A stretch of DNA of 64,000 nt, taken from Paracoccaceae bacterium. GTDB taxonomy: Bacteria > Pseudomonadota > Alphaproteobacteria > Rhodobacterales > Rhodobacteraceae. Under the pieces are notes generated by a model. The model saw nothing but the letters and a program-made list of their open reading frames with translations, searched no databases and was not told the origin of the DNA. Location of the stretch: the NCBI GenBank assembly GCA_020446815.1, contig JAGRDY010000018.1:62001-126000 (forward strand), in the 5' to 3' direction. Below are positions 51,250 through 60,141 of the stretch, in pieces. Both the position numbers and the translations under genes were made by a program. The first letter of the stretch is position 1, and every line of letters starts with the position of its first letter.

Positions 51250-52011
51250 ATGAGCAAGCCACTGATGCCCAAGGCCACCGCGGTCTGGCTGGTCGATAAC
51301 ACAACGCTGAACTTCCGGCAGATCGCCGAGTTCTGCGGCCTGCACGAGCTGGAAGTCCAGGGCATCGCCGATGGCGATGTTGCCGCCGGCGTGAAAGGTT
51401 TCGACCCGATCGCCAACAATCAGCTTGACGCTGCCGAAATCGACAAGGCGCAGGCCGACCCGAACCACAAGCTGAAGCTGAAATTCATTGCCTCGGCCGT
51501 GGGCGAGGAAAAGCGCCGCGGCCCCCGCTATACGCCGCTGTCGAAACGCCAGGACCGCCCGGCGGCGATCTTGTGGCTGGTGAAGTTCCACCCCGAACTG
51601 GCGGATGCGCAGATCGGCAAGCTGGTGGGGACGACGAAGCCGACCATCATGACGATCCGCGAGCGAACCCATTGGAACATCAACAACATCACGCCGATCG
51701 ACCCGGTGGCGCTGGGGCTTTGCCGGCAGTCCGAGCTTGATGCGGCGGTTCAGAAGGCTGCAAGAAAGAAGAATGCCGAAGGCGCCGTCATGACCGATGA
51801 CGAACGCCGCAAGCTCGTCTCGACAGAGCAATCGCTTGGCATGACGGTCGAGGCCAAGATCCCGGCGGCCATTGCTGGGCTGGAGAATTTTTCGCTTAGT
51901 GACAAGGACGATGGCGAAGACGAAGACGGCAAATCGGCCAAGGATTATTCCAACGCCGACAGTTTCTTCAACCTGCCGGATGACGACGACGACGAGGACA
52001 GCGACAAATAA
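51250..52011 (+). CDS. trcR: DUF1013 protein, cell-cycle transcriptional regulator TrcR
   Basis: A 253-residue protein: PLMPKATAVWLVDNTTLNFRQIAEFCGLHELEVQGIADGDVAAGVKGFDPI contains a helix-turn-helix, followed by RRGPRYTPLSKRQDRPAAILWLVKFHPELADAQIGKLVGTTKPTIMTIRERTHWN with a second one. The C-terminus is acidic. This DUF1013 family is restricted to alphaproteobacteria and was named TrcR for a role with RNA polymerase in the cell cycle. AAGGAGAG stands 7 nt before ATG. Confidence 0.93.
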   Translation: MSKPLMPKATAVWLVDNTTLNFRQIAEFCGLHELEVQGIADGDVAAGVKGFDPIANNQLDAAEIDKAQADPNHKLKLKFIASAVGEEKRRGPRYTPLSKRQDRPAAILWLVKFHPELADAQIGKLVGTTKPTIMTIRERTHWNINNITPIDPVALGLCRQSELDAAVQKAARKKNAEGAVMTDDERRKLVSTEQSLGMTVEAKIPAAIAGLENFSLSDKDDGEDEDGKSAKDYSNADSFFNLPDDDDDEDSDK

Positions 52012-52123
52012 TACCAGCGGCTATTTCGACTGACCGGTTCCGGGTTCATGGCGTTTCGGTAAAAACCTGAATTGCCAAAACCTTGCCACGCCTGCGACAC
52101 TATTGGGTTTCTGGCGACGCCTT

Positions 52124-52157
52124 ATGGGCCAGGTATTTCCATGGGCCAGGTATTTCC
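52124..52157. repeat. Perfect 17-bp tandem duplication
   Basis: ATGGGCCAGGTATTTCC is repeated head to tail at 52124-52140 and 52141-52157, in the 228-bp gap between the convergent trcR and recR genes. No other signal was recognised in that gap. Confidence 0.85.
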
Positions 52158-52239
52158 CGAAATGTTTTGGCGCAGCTCGGCCCTCTGACCGGGTTTCACG
52201 GCGTCGCGGGCGCGCGGTCCGCGTTGAACGGATGACCCG

Positions 52240-52839
52240 TCACACTGACCGGCGCGCCCGCAGCGCGGCCGATATGGTGCCGTCATCGAGGTAGTCAAGC
52301 TCGCCGCCGATCGGCACACCCTGGGCCAGAGATGTGACCGTGACGCCGGCGCCGTCGAGCCGGTCGGCGATGTAATGGGCCGTGGTCTGGCCATCGACCG
52401 TCGCATTGAGTGCCAGAATGACTTCGCTGATGCCTTCGCTTTTGACGCGCGACAGAAGGTGCGGGATGCGCAGCTCATCGGGGCCGATGGCATCCAGCGC
52501 CGAGAGCGTGCCGCCAAGCACATGGTAACGGCCCTTGAAGGCATGTCCCCGCTCCATCGCCCAGAGGTCGGCGACATCCTCGACGACGCATATCTCGCCC
52601 GTGGCGCGGCGGGGGTCGCGGCAGATATCGCAAATATCGGCGATGCCGAAATTGCCGCAGTTGGCGCATTCGCGGGCGGTCGTGGCGACCTCGGCCATGG
52701 CGCGCGCCAGGGGGGCCATGAGCTGCCCGCGTTTCTTGATCAGATGCAGAACGGCGCGTCGGGCCGAACGCGGGCCGAGTCCGGGAAGCCGGGCCATCAG
52801 GTCGATCAGGGCCTCGATATCTCGGGTGGCGTCGGTCAA
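52240..52839 (-). CDS. recR: Recombination protein RecR
   Basis: A 199-residue protein with the N-terminal helix-hairpin-helix ([17 protein letters not shown]), a C4 zinc finger ([16 protein letters not shown]) near residue 58, and a TOPRIM domain ([14 protein letters not shown]). It acts with RecO and RecF in gap repair. Located downstream of dnaX and ybaB on the same strand, the usual bacterial order. Confidence 0.97.
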   Translation of the reverse strand: MTDATRDIEALIDLMARLPGLGPRSARRAVLHLIKKRGQLMAPLARAMAEVATTARECANCGNFGIADICDICRDPRRATGEICVVEDVADLWAMERGHAFKGRYHVLGGTLSALDAIGPDELRIPHLLSRVKSEGISEVILALNATVDGQTTAHYIADRLDGAGVTVTSLAQGVPIGGELDYLDDGTISAALRARRSV

Positions 52840-52897
52840 TCGGCTGGTCCTTGCGGCGGGTAGACTGGATGGCGGGCTGGGTCGGCGCGAACGAAGA

Positions 52898-53242
52898 TCA
52901 GAACGGCAGCTTCATGTCGGCGGGCAACCCCATCGACGAGGTGATCTTGCCAATTTCCTCCTGCATCCGGTCGGCGGCGCGCTTTTGTGCGTCCTTGATG
53001 GCGGCGAGGATCAGATCTTCGACCACTTCCCTGTCATCGGCGTTGAAGATCGAAGGGTCGATCGACAATGCCGTCAATTCGCCCTTGGCCGTGCAGGTGG
53101 CCTTGACCAGCCCCGCGCCGCTTTCGCCAGTGACGGTGATCTTGTGCAGCTCTTCGGTGGCCTCGGCCATTTTCGACTGCATGTCGCGGGCAGCCTTCAT
53201 CATCTTGCCCATATCGCCCAAGTTGCCCAGACCTTTCAGCAT
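52898..53242 (-). CDS. ybaB: YbaB/EbfC nucleoid-associated protein
   Basis: A 114-residue protein: [59 protein letters not shown] is the YbaB pattern, a helical N-terminus and a beta sheet that forms a DNA-binding dimer. Between dnaX and recR, as in most bacteria; 12 nt downstream of dnaX. Confidence 0.96.
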   Translation of the reverse strand: MLKGLGNLGDMGKMMKAARDMQSKMAEATEELHKITVTGESGAGLVKATCTAKGELTALSIDPSIFNADDREVVEDLILAAIKDAQKRAADRMQEEIGKITSSMGLPADMKLPF

Positions 53243-53254
53243 TCTTGCCTCTCC

Positions 53255-55006
53255 TTAACCGTCTTCAAAAGGGTCCCATTCGTCCTCGACTTCCGCAAGC
53301 GCGGCGGCCGCCGCTTCGTCAAGGCTTTGCTGGGGGGTTCTGATAGCGGTGATTTCGGCCTTGGGGAAGGCCGCAAACACCGTCTTGACCAAAGGGTTTT
53401 GCATCGCTTCGGCCTTGGCGGCGGTAGTTTCGGCGTCGCGTTCCTCGGCAATCGTTCTGCCGCCGCCATCGCCGACAACACAAACGCCCCAGCGCACCCC
53501 GGTCCAGCCTTGCAGCCGTTGCGACAGCGTGGCCGCCAGATCGCGCGGGGCGCCGGCAGTGGGTTCGAATTCGATGCGGCCCGGGGTGTAGCGGACAAGG
53601 CGGAGATGGTTTTCCACCTCGACCAGCAGTTTCACGTCGCGGTTGCTTCGGATCAGGTCGATCACCGCAGGAAAACTCGCATAGCGCGCAAGTGCGTCCT
53701 GGGCGCCAAGGGCCGGCGCCGTGGCGGCGGTTGGGCGCGATGCAGCCGCACGCGGCGGCGTTCGGGTGGATGCCGCCTGGGTGCCGCCTGTGGCGGTCGG
53801 GGCGGGGGTTTGCGGGGCAGGGGCGGCCACGGGGCCGGGGCCGTCGGCGAGGCGGCGCAAGAGCTGTTCGGGGTCGGGCAGATCGGCCACATGGGTCAGG
53901 CGGATCACCGCCATTTCGGCGGCCATCATCGCGTTGGGGGCGGTGGCGATTTCTTCCAGCGCCTTCAGCAGCATCTGCCACATCCGGGTCAGCACCCGCA
54001 TCGGCAGCGCGCCCGCCATCGCCTGGCCGCGCGCCCGTTCATCGGGGCCGATTGTCGGGTCTTCGGCGGCCTCGGGGGTGATCTTGATCACCGATACCCA
54101 ATGGGTGATTTCGGCCAGATCGCGCAGCACCGCCATCGGATCGGCCCCATCGGCATATTGCGCCGACAGTTCCGCCAGGGCACCTGCCGCATCACCCTTC
54201 AGGATCAAGTCGAACAGATCGAGCACCCGCCCCCGGTCGGCCAGCCCCAGCATGTCGCGCACCTGCCCGGCGGTGGTCTCTCCGGCGCCGTGGCTGATCG
54301 CCTGATCGAGAAGCGATGTCGCATCGCGCGCCGATCCTTCGGCGGCGCGGGCGATCAGCGCCAGAGCGTCGTCGGTGATGGCGGCGTTTTCGGCGTTGGC
54401 CAGCTTGCGCAACAGCGCGATCTGCACTTCCGGTTCGATCCTTCGCAGATCGAACCGCTGGCAGCGCGACAGGACGGTGACGGGCACCTTGCGGATCTCG
54501 GTCGTCGCGAAGATGAACTTGACGTGCGCGGGCGGCTCTTCGAGCGTTTTCAGCAGGGCGTTGAAGGCACTGGGCGACAGCATGTGCACTTCGTCGATGA
54601 TATATATCTTGTAGCGCGCCGAGGCGGCCCGGTAATGCACGGTGTCGATGATCGTGTCGCGGATGTTGTCGACGCCTGTATTGGAGGCCGCGTCCATTTC
54701 CATCACATCGACATGGCGGCCTTCCATGATCGCCACGCAATGCTCGCATGTGCCGCAGGGCTCGGTTGTCGGGCCGCCCTTGCCGTCCTGGCCGATGCAG
54801 TTCATGCCCTTGGCGATGATCCGGGCGGTCGTGGTCTTGCCGGTGCCGCGGATACCGGTCATGATGAACGCCTGGGCGATGCGGTCTGCCTTGAAGGCAT
54901 TCTTCAGCGTCCGCACCATCGCCTCCTGCCCGACGAGATCGGCAAAGGTTTCGGGCCGGTACTTGCGGGCGAGAACCTGGTAGACGGGGGGTGCGGTATC
55001 GGTCAT
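53255..55006 (-). CDS. dnaX: DNA polymerase III subunit gamma/tau
   Basis: A 583-residue clamp-loader subunit: Walker A GIRGTGKTTTAR, a zinc-binding region with CGTCEHC, Walker B YIIDEVHML, sensor 1 FIFATTE and SRCQRFDLRR. The Pro/Ala-rich linker at ~385-430 joins a tau-like C-terminal domain ending in an acidic peptide. I place the start at 55006; the longest frame would begin inside the 11-bp repeats at 55240. No obvious frameshift site for gamma was identified. Confidence 0.95.
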   Translation of the reverse strand: MTDTAPPVYQVLARKYRPETFADLVGQEAMVRTLKNAFKADRIAQAFIMTGIRGTGKTTTARIIAKGMNCIGQDGKGGPTTEPCGTCEHCVAIMEGRHVDVMEMDAASNTGVDNIRDTIIDTVHYRAASARYKIYIIDEVHMLSPSAFNALLKTLEEPPAHVKFIFATTEIRKVPVTVLSRCQRFDLRRIEPEVQIALLRKLANAENAAITDDALALIARAAEGSARDATSLLDQAISHGAGETTAGQVRDMLGLADRGRVLDLFDLILKGDAAGALAELSAQYADGADPMAVLRDLAEITHWVSVIKITPEAAEDPTIGPDERARGQAMAGALPMRVLTRMWQMLLKALEEIATAPNAMMAAEMAVIRLTHVADLPDPEQLLRRLADGPGPVAAPAPQTPAPTATGGTQAASTRTPPRAAASRPTAATAPALGAQDALARYASFPAVIDLIRSNRDVKLLVEVENHLRLVRYTPGRIEFEPTAGAPRDLAATLSQRLQGWTGVRWGVCVVGDGGGRTIAEERDAETTAAKAEAMQNPLVKTVFAAFPKAEITAIRTPQQSLDEAAAAALAEVEDEWDPFEDG

Positions 55007-55088
55007 TGGGCCTCGGGCGGGATTCGGATCGAAGGGCAGGTTATGCCGGGGCGAGGGCGGCGACAACCCGCCGGAATGCGTCGGGTAT

Positions 55089-55147
55089 GCGTCCCGCATC
55101 CGTCCCGCATCCGTCCCGCATCCGTCCCGCATCCGTCCCGACAGGGC
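55089..55147. repeat. 11-bp tandem repeat locus 2 (GCATCCGTCCC)
   Basis: Four perfect units at 55096-55139, with a shortened unit before and GACAGGGC after. It is the reverse complement of the unit at 50421-50478, with the same flanking GCCCTGTC. It sits about 85 bp upstream of the dnaX start in the 291-bp gap to the divergent periplasmic protein gene. Confidence 0.85.
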
Positions 55148-55297
55148 GCGCGGTGCGGTAACGCTTTGGGCAAGGCGCGCGGCGGTCGCCCGGTTCGGGG
55201 CGTCCTGAATGCGGCGGGAACCTTTTTCGGCAATCGCCATCCAATGTTGTGAGGCACGTCAGGAACGGCGTGTCACGCACATTGAAAGGAACACCGG

Positions 55298-55723
55298 ATG
55301 ACCAGATTTCCTGCCACCGTCGCAGCGCTGTCCTGCCTTGCCGCAAGCGCGGCCTTTGCCGCTGGCCCGAGCGACGCCGTTGCCGTCAATCCCCCGAAGG
55401 CGCCTTATCAGAAAGTCGGCGATCTGGTGGCGCTGCCTGATTTCCTGCCCGGCATAGGCGAGCTTTTCGTCGATCCGGCGACCCTGCCTGCCGGCCCCTT
55501 CGTCGCCTATGATCATGACGGGCGGCTGGTCAGCACCATCTACATGATCCCGATTTCGCAGATGAACGCGGATACAAGTTTTGACAATCTGCCGGCACCG
55601 GGCGGCGATGTCGATCATGTGGATATCTACTACAACGCCGGCCATCCGGGTGTGGAAGAGCCGCATGAACATATCGTTCTGTGGCATGTGCCGGTCGCCG
55701 GTGAAGCCAGCGTGGCCAAGTAG
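55298..55723 (+). CDS. Periplasmic protein of unknown function (possibly TTHB210-like)
   Basis: A 141-residue protein with a signal peptide (MTRFPATVAALSCLAASAAFA). The C-terminal part has VDHVDIYYNAGHPGVEEPHEHIVLWHV, a His/Asp/Glu-rich stretch that could bind metal. It reminds me of TTHB210-like domains, without certainty. It precedes the cupredoxin gene by 1 nt and the sigma factor gene follows, so the three probably form one operon. Confidence 0.6.
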   Translation: MTRFPATVAALSCLAASAAFAAGPSDAVAVNPPKAPYQKVGDLVALPDFLPGIGELFVDPATLPAGPFVAYDHDGRLVSTIYMIPISQMNADTSFDNLPAPGGDVDHVDIYYNAGHPGVEEPHEHIVLWHVPVAGEASVAK

Positions 55724-55724
55724 G

Positions 55725-56243
55725 ATGAAACGCAGAGAGTTTCTGTGGGAGGGCGGCGGGCTGGCCGCCGCTCTCTGGCTTCCGGCGGGGCCGGCAATCA
55801 GCGCCCCGGTGGTTGAGGTCGCGATGGCGGGGCGCGCTGACGGATCACGGGTCTGGTTCGACCCGATGGGCGTGCTGATACGGCCCGGGCAGACGGTGCG
55901 CTGGACCAATACCGACAAGGGCAATTCGCACAGCGCCACCGCCTATGCGCCCGAGAATTTCGACCATCCGCGCCGGATCCCCGACGGGGCCAAGCCGTTC
56001 AGCAGCGATTACCTGCTGCCCGGTGAAACCTTTGAGGTGACCCTGACGGTGGCGGGGGTGTATGACTACTTCTGCATCCCGCACGAATTGTCGGGCATGG
56101 TCGGCCGGATTGTCGTGGCCAAGCCGGGGCAGACCGATTTCAGGCCCTACCCCGACGACGACCTGGATCAGGTGATCCTTGACGGGTTCCCGCCGATTGC
56201 CGTGATTCTTGCCAAAGGGGAAATACACCCCGAGGAGCAGTGA
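55725..56243 (+). CDS. Type 1 copper (cupredoxin/plastocyanin-like) protein
   Basis: A 172-residue protein with a Tat-like signal (MKRREFLWEGGGLAAALWLPAGPAISA). Copper ligands are visible: His in GNSHSAT, and Cys-x2-His-x4-Met in FCIPHELSGM, the plastocyanin/pseudoazurin order. It should be a periplasmic electron carrier. ATG 55725 follows the preceding stop by 1 nt. Its last codons (EEQ) overlap with the Shine-Dalgarno of the sigma gene. Confidence 0.88.
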   Translation: MKRREFLWEGGGLAAALWLPAGPAISAPVVEVAMAGRADGSRVWFDPMGVLIRPGQTVRWTNTDKGNSHSATAYAPENFDHPRRIPDGAKPFSSDYLLPGETFEVTLTVAGVYDYFCIPHELSGMVGRIVVAKPGQTDFRPYPDDDLDQVILDGFPPIAVILAKGEIHPEEQ

Positions 56244-56244
56244 C

Positions 56245-56940
56245 ATGACGCTCAAGCTCACGCCTGCGCCACCGCCAAGCCATGACGACCGCTCTGACGC
56301 GGCACTGGTGGCACTTGCGCGCGAGAAGGATGAACCGGCCGTCCGCGAACTGGTCCGGCGCTGCAACAAGCGGCTTTTCCGGGTCGCGCGCGGCATCCTG
56401 CACGACGATGCAGAGGCCGAAGACACGGTGCAGGCGGCCTATGTTGCCGCCTTCACCAAACTGGCGAGTTTCCGCGGCGAGGCGAGTTTTCTGACCTGGA
56501 TCACCCGCATTACCATGAACGAGGCCTATGCCAGGTTGCGCAAGCAGGCCCCTGTGGTCGATCTCGCCGAATACCGCAAGGACGTTGAAAGAGGCATGGC
56601 AGACACCATGAGACCACCGCCGACAACCCCTGAGGCCGACCTCGGCCGGGCCGAGCTTCGTGCCTTTCTTGAGCGCGCCATCGACGCGCTGCCCGAGCCA
56701 TTGCGGCTGACCTATATCCTGCGCGATGTGCAGGAGATGAGCACCCGCGAGGTCGCGCGGCTGCTGGATGTCAACGCGATCACCGTCAAGACCCGGCTTT
56801 ATCGGGCGCGGCGCAGGTTGCGTGAGGAGGTGCAACAGAACCTGTCATCGGATTTTTCCGGCCTGTTCCCCTTTGACGGCGCAAGATGTGCGGCAATGGC
56901 CGAGCGGGTCATCCGGGCCCTCTCGACCCGGAACCAGTGA
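56245..56940 (+). CDS. ECF-type RNA polymerase sigma factor
   Basis: A 231-residue protein with region 2 (LVRRCNKRLFRVARGILHDDAEAEDTVQAAYVAAFTKLASFRGEASFLTWITRITMNEAYARLRKQ) and region 4 ([46 protein letters not shown]). GAGGAG precedes ATG 56245. No anti-sigma gene follows; it is downstream of a copper protein and a possible metal-binding protein, so a redox or metal signal is a reasonable guess. Confidence 0.9.
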   Translation: MTLKLTPAPPPSHDDRSDAALVALAREKDEPAVRELVRRCNKRLFRVARGILHDDAEAEDTVQAAYVAAFTKLASFRGEASFLTWITRITMNEAYARLRKQAPVVDLAEYRKDVERGMADTMRPPPTTPEADLGRAELRAFLERAIDALPEPLRLTYILRDVQEMSTREVARLLDVNAITVKTRLYRARRRLREEVQQNLSSDFSGLFPFDGARCAAMAERVIRALSTRNQ

Positions 56941-56970
56941 TGACCGGGCGGCACGCGCCGGTTGCGCGGA

Positions 56971-57963
56971 TCAGCCGCCTGCGGGGCGGAGCGCACGCGC
57001 CACCATCCGGCCGGCTTTGTCGTGCAGCTCCGTGTAGGTGTCGATGACGATATCCCTGATCCACATCGAGGCCGGATCATTGGCCAGCCGTGATGACCAG
57101 AAGAACCGGGTTCGGAACGGCGGCAGGTCGATCGGCGGGACCAACGGGCGCAACCCGTAGGTTTGCATATCCCACGCCATGAGGATGCGGGGAAAGGTGC
57201 CGATCAGATCGCTGTTGGCCAGGAGCGGGCCCAGGCTCGAGAATTCGGAAATCAGCGCGCCGATGAAGCGGTCTGGCGACGGATCGGTGCCGCGCCTGTC
57301 AAAGGGGCTGCGCACGTCGTTGGCGATCGTCACCTGAACATGGGGGTAGCGCGACCACGCCTCCGGCCCCCAGTGCGACAGGGCCGGATGACCGGCGCGC
57401 ACGAAACTGGTCCAGACGAAGCTCGGCGCTTCGACCACGTCGAGACCATCGAGAAGACGGATTTCGCCTCCAAGATGCGCGATGTCGACCAGGCCCTCGG
57501 CCACGGCGGCATAGACCTGCCGCGGTGCCGAAAGCCACTCCAGCTTGACGCCGGGGGCGGCGCGATGAACCTTGTTCATGACCTCTGAAAGAACCCGCCC
57601 GGTGACCGGGCAGGCCACCCGGAACTCCCGGGTGCTGGTCGCGGGGTCGAACGGCTCGGGCAGGGAAAGGGCGCGCTTGAGGCCGCGCAGGATCGGGCGG
57701 ACATTGTCGATCAGATCCAGCGCGAAGGGGCTGGGCTGCATCCGGCCGCCGACCTTGACCATAAGCGGATCGCCCACCTGATCGCGCAATCGCGCCAATG
57801 CATGGCTGACGGCCGAGGGCGTCTTGCCCAAACGCTCGGCGGCCGCCACAACGCTGCCCCCGATCATCAGCGCCTCGAACACGACGAGCAGATTCAGGTC
57901 GATCCGGTGAAGCTGAATTTCCTTCACGATGGCTGAAAACCTTTCGTTTGAGCGCCGCGACAT
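56971..57963 (-). CDS. LysR-family transcriptional regulator
   Basis: A protein of about 330 residues: HRIDLNLLVVFEALMIGGSVVAAAERLGKTPSAVSHALARLRDQVGDPLMVK is the LysR winged helix-turn-helix, followed by the type 2 periplasmic-binding-like effector domain. The start is ATG 57963 or GTG 57927; neither has a strong ribosome-binding site. It is divergent from the sulfotransferase gene across a 63-bp gap and may control it. Confidence 0.88.
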   Translation of the reverse strand: MSRRSNERFSAIVKEIQLHRIDLNLLVVFEALMIGGSVVAAAERLGKTPSAVSHALARLRDQVGDPLMVKVGGRMQPSPFALDLIDNVRPILRGLKRALSLPEPFDPATSTREFRVACPVTGRVLSEVMNKVHRAAPGVKLEWLSAPRQVYAAVAEGLVDIAHLGGEIRLLDGLDVVEAPSFVWTSFVRAGHPALSHWGPEAWSRYPHVQVTIANDVRSPFDRRGTDPSPDRFIGALISEFSSLGPLLANSDLIGTFPRILMAWDMQTYGLRPLVPPIDLPPFRTRFFWSSRLANDPASMWIRDIVIDTYTELHDKAGRMVARALRPAGG

Positions 57964-58026
57964 TCTGGCGCAGAGTTTGCCTACGGCACAATAACAATCC
58001 GAAACAACAGGGAAAGGGCCAATGTC

Positions 58027-58662
58027 ATGGGACTGAAAATCATTGGCTCCGGGTTTGGCCGGACAGGCACGATGTCGACCAAAATGGCGCTGGAACAGCT
58101 GGGCTTCGGCCCCTGCCACCACATGGTCGAAGTGATGGGAAACCCTGCCCAGCCGCCGCATTGGGATGCGCTGGCCGCCGGCGCGGAAGTGGATTGGGCG
58201 GATGTGTTTTCCGGCTACCGGTCGCAGGTCGATTTCCCCGGCGCATCGGTCTGGCACCAGCTGTCCATCGCCTTTCCCGAGGCGAAGGTGATTCATACCG
58301 AACGCCCCGAAGAGGATTGGTGGGCCAGCTACTCAAAAACCATCGGCAAGTTCTTTGGCTTGCGTGAAAGCCTGCAATTGCCGCCCGAGATTGCCGCGAT
58401 CTTCAAGACGATGGACAAGCTGCTTATCGGCGATCTGTTTGGGGGGCTTGACCGGGAAAGCGCGATCAGGGCCTATCGGCGCAACAACGAGAAGGTGCGC
58501 GCAACCATCCCCGCCGACCGTCTGCTGACCTTTTATCCGGCGGATGGCTGGGAGCCGCTGTGCCGGTTTCTTGAGGTGCCGGTGCCCGCAACCGATTTCC
58601 CGCGCAGCAATGCCCGCGACGAGTTCTGGGCGCATTTCGGCGGCGAGCCGGCGGTGGCCTGA
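58027..58662 (+). CDS. Sulfotransferase-family protein
   Basis: A 211-residue protein with the 5'-PSB loop-like motif GSGFGRTGTMSTKMALEQLGFGPCHHM at the N-terminus and KVIHTERPEEDWWASY, the 3'-phosphate binding strand of PAPS-dependent sulfotransferases. This is the small Sulfotransfer_4-type family whose substrates are mostly unknown. ATG 58027. Divergent partner of the LysR gene. Confidence 0.82.
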   Translation: MGLKIIGSGFGRTGTMSTKMALEQLGFGPCHHMVEVMGNPAQPPHWDALAAGAEVDWADVFSGYRSQVDFPGASVWHQLSIAFPEAKVIHTERPEEDWWASYSKTIGKFFGLRESLQLPPEIAAIFKTMDKLLIGDLFGGLDRESAIRAYRRNNEKVRATIPADRLLTFYPADGWEPLCRFLEVPVPATDFPRSNARDEFWAHFGGEPAVA

Positions 58663-58713
58663 GGCCGCCATACCCGGCCTGCCGGCCGTGGCGGTCCGCC
58701 GTGGCCGCTATCG

Positions 58714-59763
58714 TCACGGATCGCGGCGGTTCGCCTTCACGCGCTTTGCGGATTTGTGCAGCTTGCCGGTGGCGCGCGACCGTTTGCGCAACTCTGCCTG
58801 CGAGGCGGAGTGAAACGCGTCTTCGGCGCGCAGCTTGCGCCAGCGTTCGAGCCGCGCCGTGTCAATCCGGCCGGCGGTGATTGCCTGCTGGACCGCGCAT
58901 CCCGGCTCGGGCCCGTGGCGGCAATCGGCAAAGCGGCAGTCGCGGGCAAGTTCGGTGATCTCGGCAAAGGTCTCGTCGATGCCGCCGGCCATGTCCGACA
59001 GGCGCAGTTCACGCATCCCCGGCGTGTCGATCAGCCAGCCGCCGCCCGGCAGCGGGTGCAATTCGCGCGCGGTGGTGGTGTGGCGCCCCTTCAAGTCATC
59101 CGCGCGCACCGCGCCGGTCGCCAGGTCGCGCCCGGACAGGGCGCTGGCCAGTGTCGATTTGCCGACCCCCGACATGCCGAGAAAGGCCACCGTCCGGCCC
59201 GGCCCGCACCAGTCGCGCAGGCGTGTTGCCGCATCCGGGGCCCTGGCGTCGAGCGCGATGGCGGGCACCTTTGGGGCGATCGCGCGGAGCCGGTCGAGAT
59301 AGGGTTGCGGGTCGCCTGCCTGGTCAGCCTTGGTCAGCACCAGCACCGGCGGGATGCCGCCCGCGTGGCACAGGGCGAGATAGCGTTCCAGCCGCGCCTC
59401 GTTGAATTCGGCGGTGCAGGAGGTGGTGATGAAGACGGTATCGACATTGGCCACGATGAGCTGTTCGCGCGATGCCTCGCCGGCGGCGCGGCGGAAGATT
59501 CGGCTGCGGCGGTCCAGCAGCCGCACGAGACGGCCGGTGTCCGGATCGGCCAGCACCCAGTCGCCGACGGCCAGATCGCCGCTCGACAGATCCGGCGGCA
59601 GGGTGAGCAGGGCGGGCCCGTCCTCGGCCAGGGCCGAAACCCGGTCGCGGTGGACGGCGCTGATCCGCGCCGGGGCGAGCAGGTGCAATTCGTCCATATC
59701 GAGCTGGCGCAGGAAATCCGCCGACCAGCCGAGATCGGTGAGCATGGGGGTGGTTCGGGTCAA
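58714..59763 (-). CDS. rsgA: Small ribosomal subunit biogenesis GTPase RsgA
   Basis: A 349-residue circularly permuted GTPase. An N-terminal OB-like domain comes first, then G4 LTKAD before G1 GMSGVGKST, and G3 DTPGM. The C-terminal zinc site is Cys-x5-Cys-x-His-x5-Cys (CRFADCRHGPEPGC). It releases from or assembles the 30S subunit. TTG 59763 with GAGGG about 7 nt upstream is preferred to ATG 59745, which has no ribosome-binding site. Confidence 0.94.
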   Translation of the reverse strand: MTRTTPMLTDLGWSADFLRQLDMDELHLLAPARISAVHRDRVSALAEDGPALLTLPPDLSSGDLAVGDWVLADPDTGRLVRLLDRRSRIFRRAAGEASREQLIVANVDTVFITTSCTAEFNEARLERYLALCHAGGIPPVLVLTKADQAGDPQPYLDRLRAIAPKVPAIALDARAPDAATRLRDWCGPGRTVAFLGMSGVGKSTLASALSGRDLATGAVRADDLKGRHTTTARELHPLPGGGWLIDTPGMRELRLSDMAGGIDETFAEITELARDCRFADCRHGPEPGCAVQQAITAGRIDTARLERWRKLRAEDAFHSASQAELRKRSRATGKLHKSAKRVKANRRDP

Positions 59764-59852
59764 GGTTCTGCCCTCGGAACATACCGATATACATGCCCGG
59801 CGGTCATGGCGCCGGGCGGGTCAGGTCGGGACGGGCGGGGCAGATCAAGTGA

Positions 59853-59891
59853 TCAAAGAACCCCGGCCCGGAGGAAAACAAGCTCTGCCAT
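59853..59891 (-). CDS. Possible 12-codon ORF downstream of the SRP RNA
   Basis: ATG at 59891 is preceded by AAGGAGCGAAC, a strong Shine-Dalgarno, and encodes MAELVFLRAGVL before TGA. It lies between ffs and rsgA on the same strand. Its end overlaps a possible long-range stem (AACCCCGG/CCGGGGTT) that could terminate ffs. Too short to support by sequence alone. Confidence 0.2.
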   Translation of the reverse strand: MAELVFLRAGVL

Positions 59892-59921
59892 GTTCGCTCC
59901 TTCACGTCCGGGGTTTCGGGT

Positions 59922-60015
59922 GAGAGGCTGGACAACGACCCAAGCGGGGCTCGTTACGGCTGCTTCCTTCCGGACCTGACCGGGTTGGCGAGGCGCCTGC
60001 CCGCGCCAACCTCTC
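59922..60015 (-). ncRNA. ffs: Signal recognition particle RNA (small bacterial SRP RNA, 4.5S)
   Basis: On the reverse strand the apical domain is present: GGTCAGGTCCGGAAGGAAGC AGCC, with the conserved GGAAGCAGCC loop that binds Ffh. The terminal pairing GAGAGGTTGG with CCAGCCTCTC closes a rod of about 94 nt, the size of 4.5S-type RNA. The RNA should form the SRP with Ffh and target membrane proteins. It is upstream of rsgA. Confidence 0.93.
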
Positions 60016-60141
60016 GACTGCCGATATAGGGGCGCAAGGCGGCTTTGGCAAGCCGGGTGGCGGCAGGCGGCTGCAATGTCACCCTTGCGCCGCGCATCGG
60101 GCGGAACTCCTTGAAGCGAAGCGCGGTGGCTTTTCCCTGCA

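Noticed and set aside
55089-55147. Possible CRISPR array
   Set aside because: Units of 11 bp repeat with no spacer between them; it is a simple tandem repeat.
52535-55252. A forward frame of 905 codons opposite recR, ybaB and dnaX
   Set aside because: Low-complexity composition and full overlap with three conserved genes in standard order.
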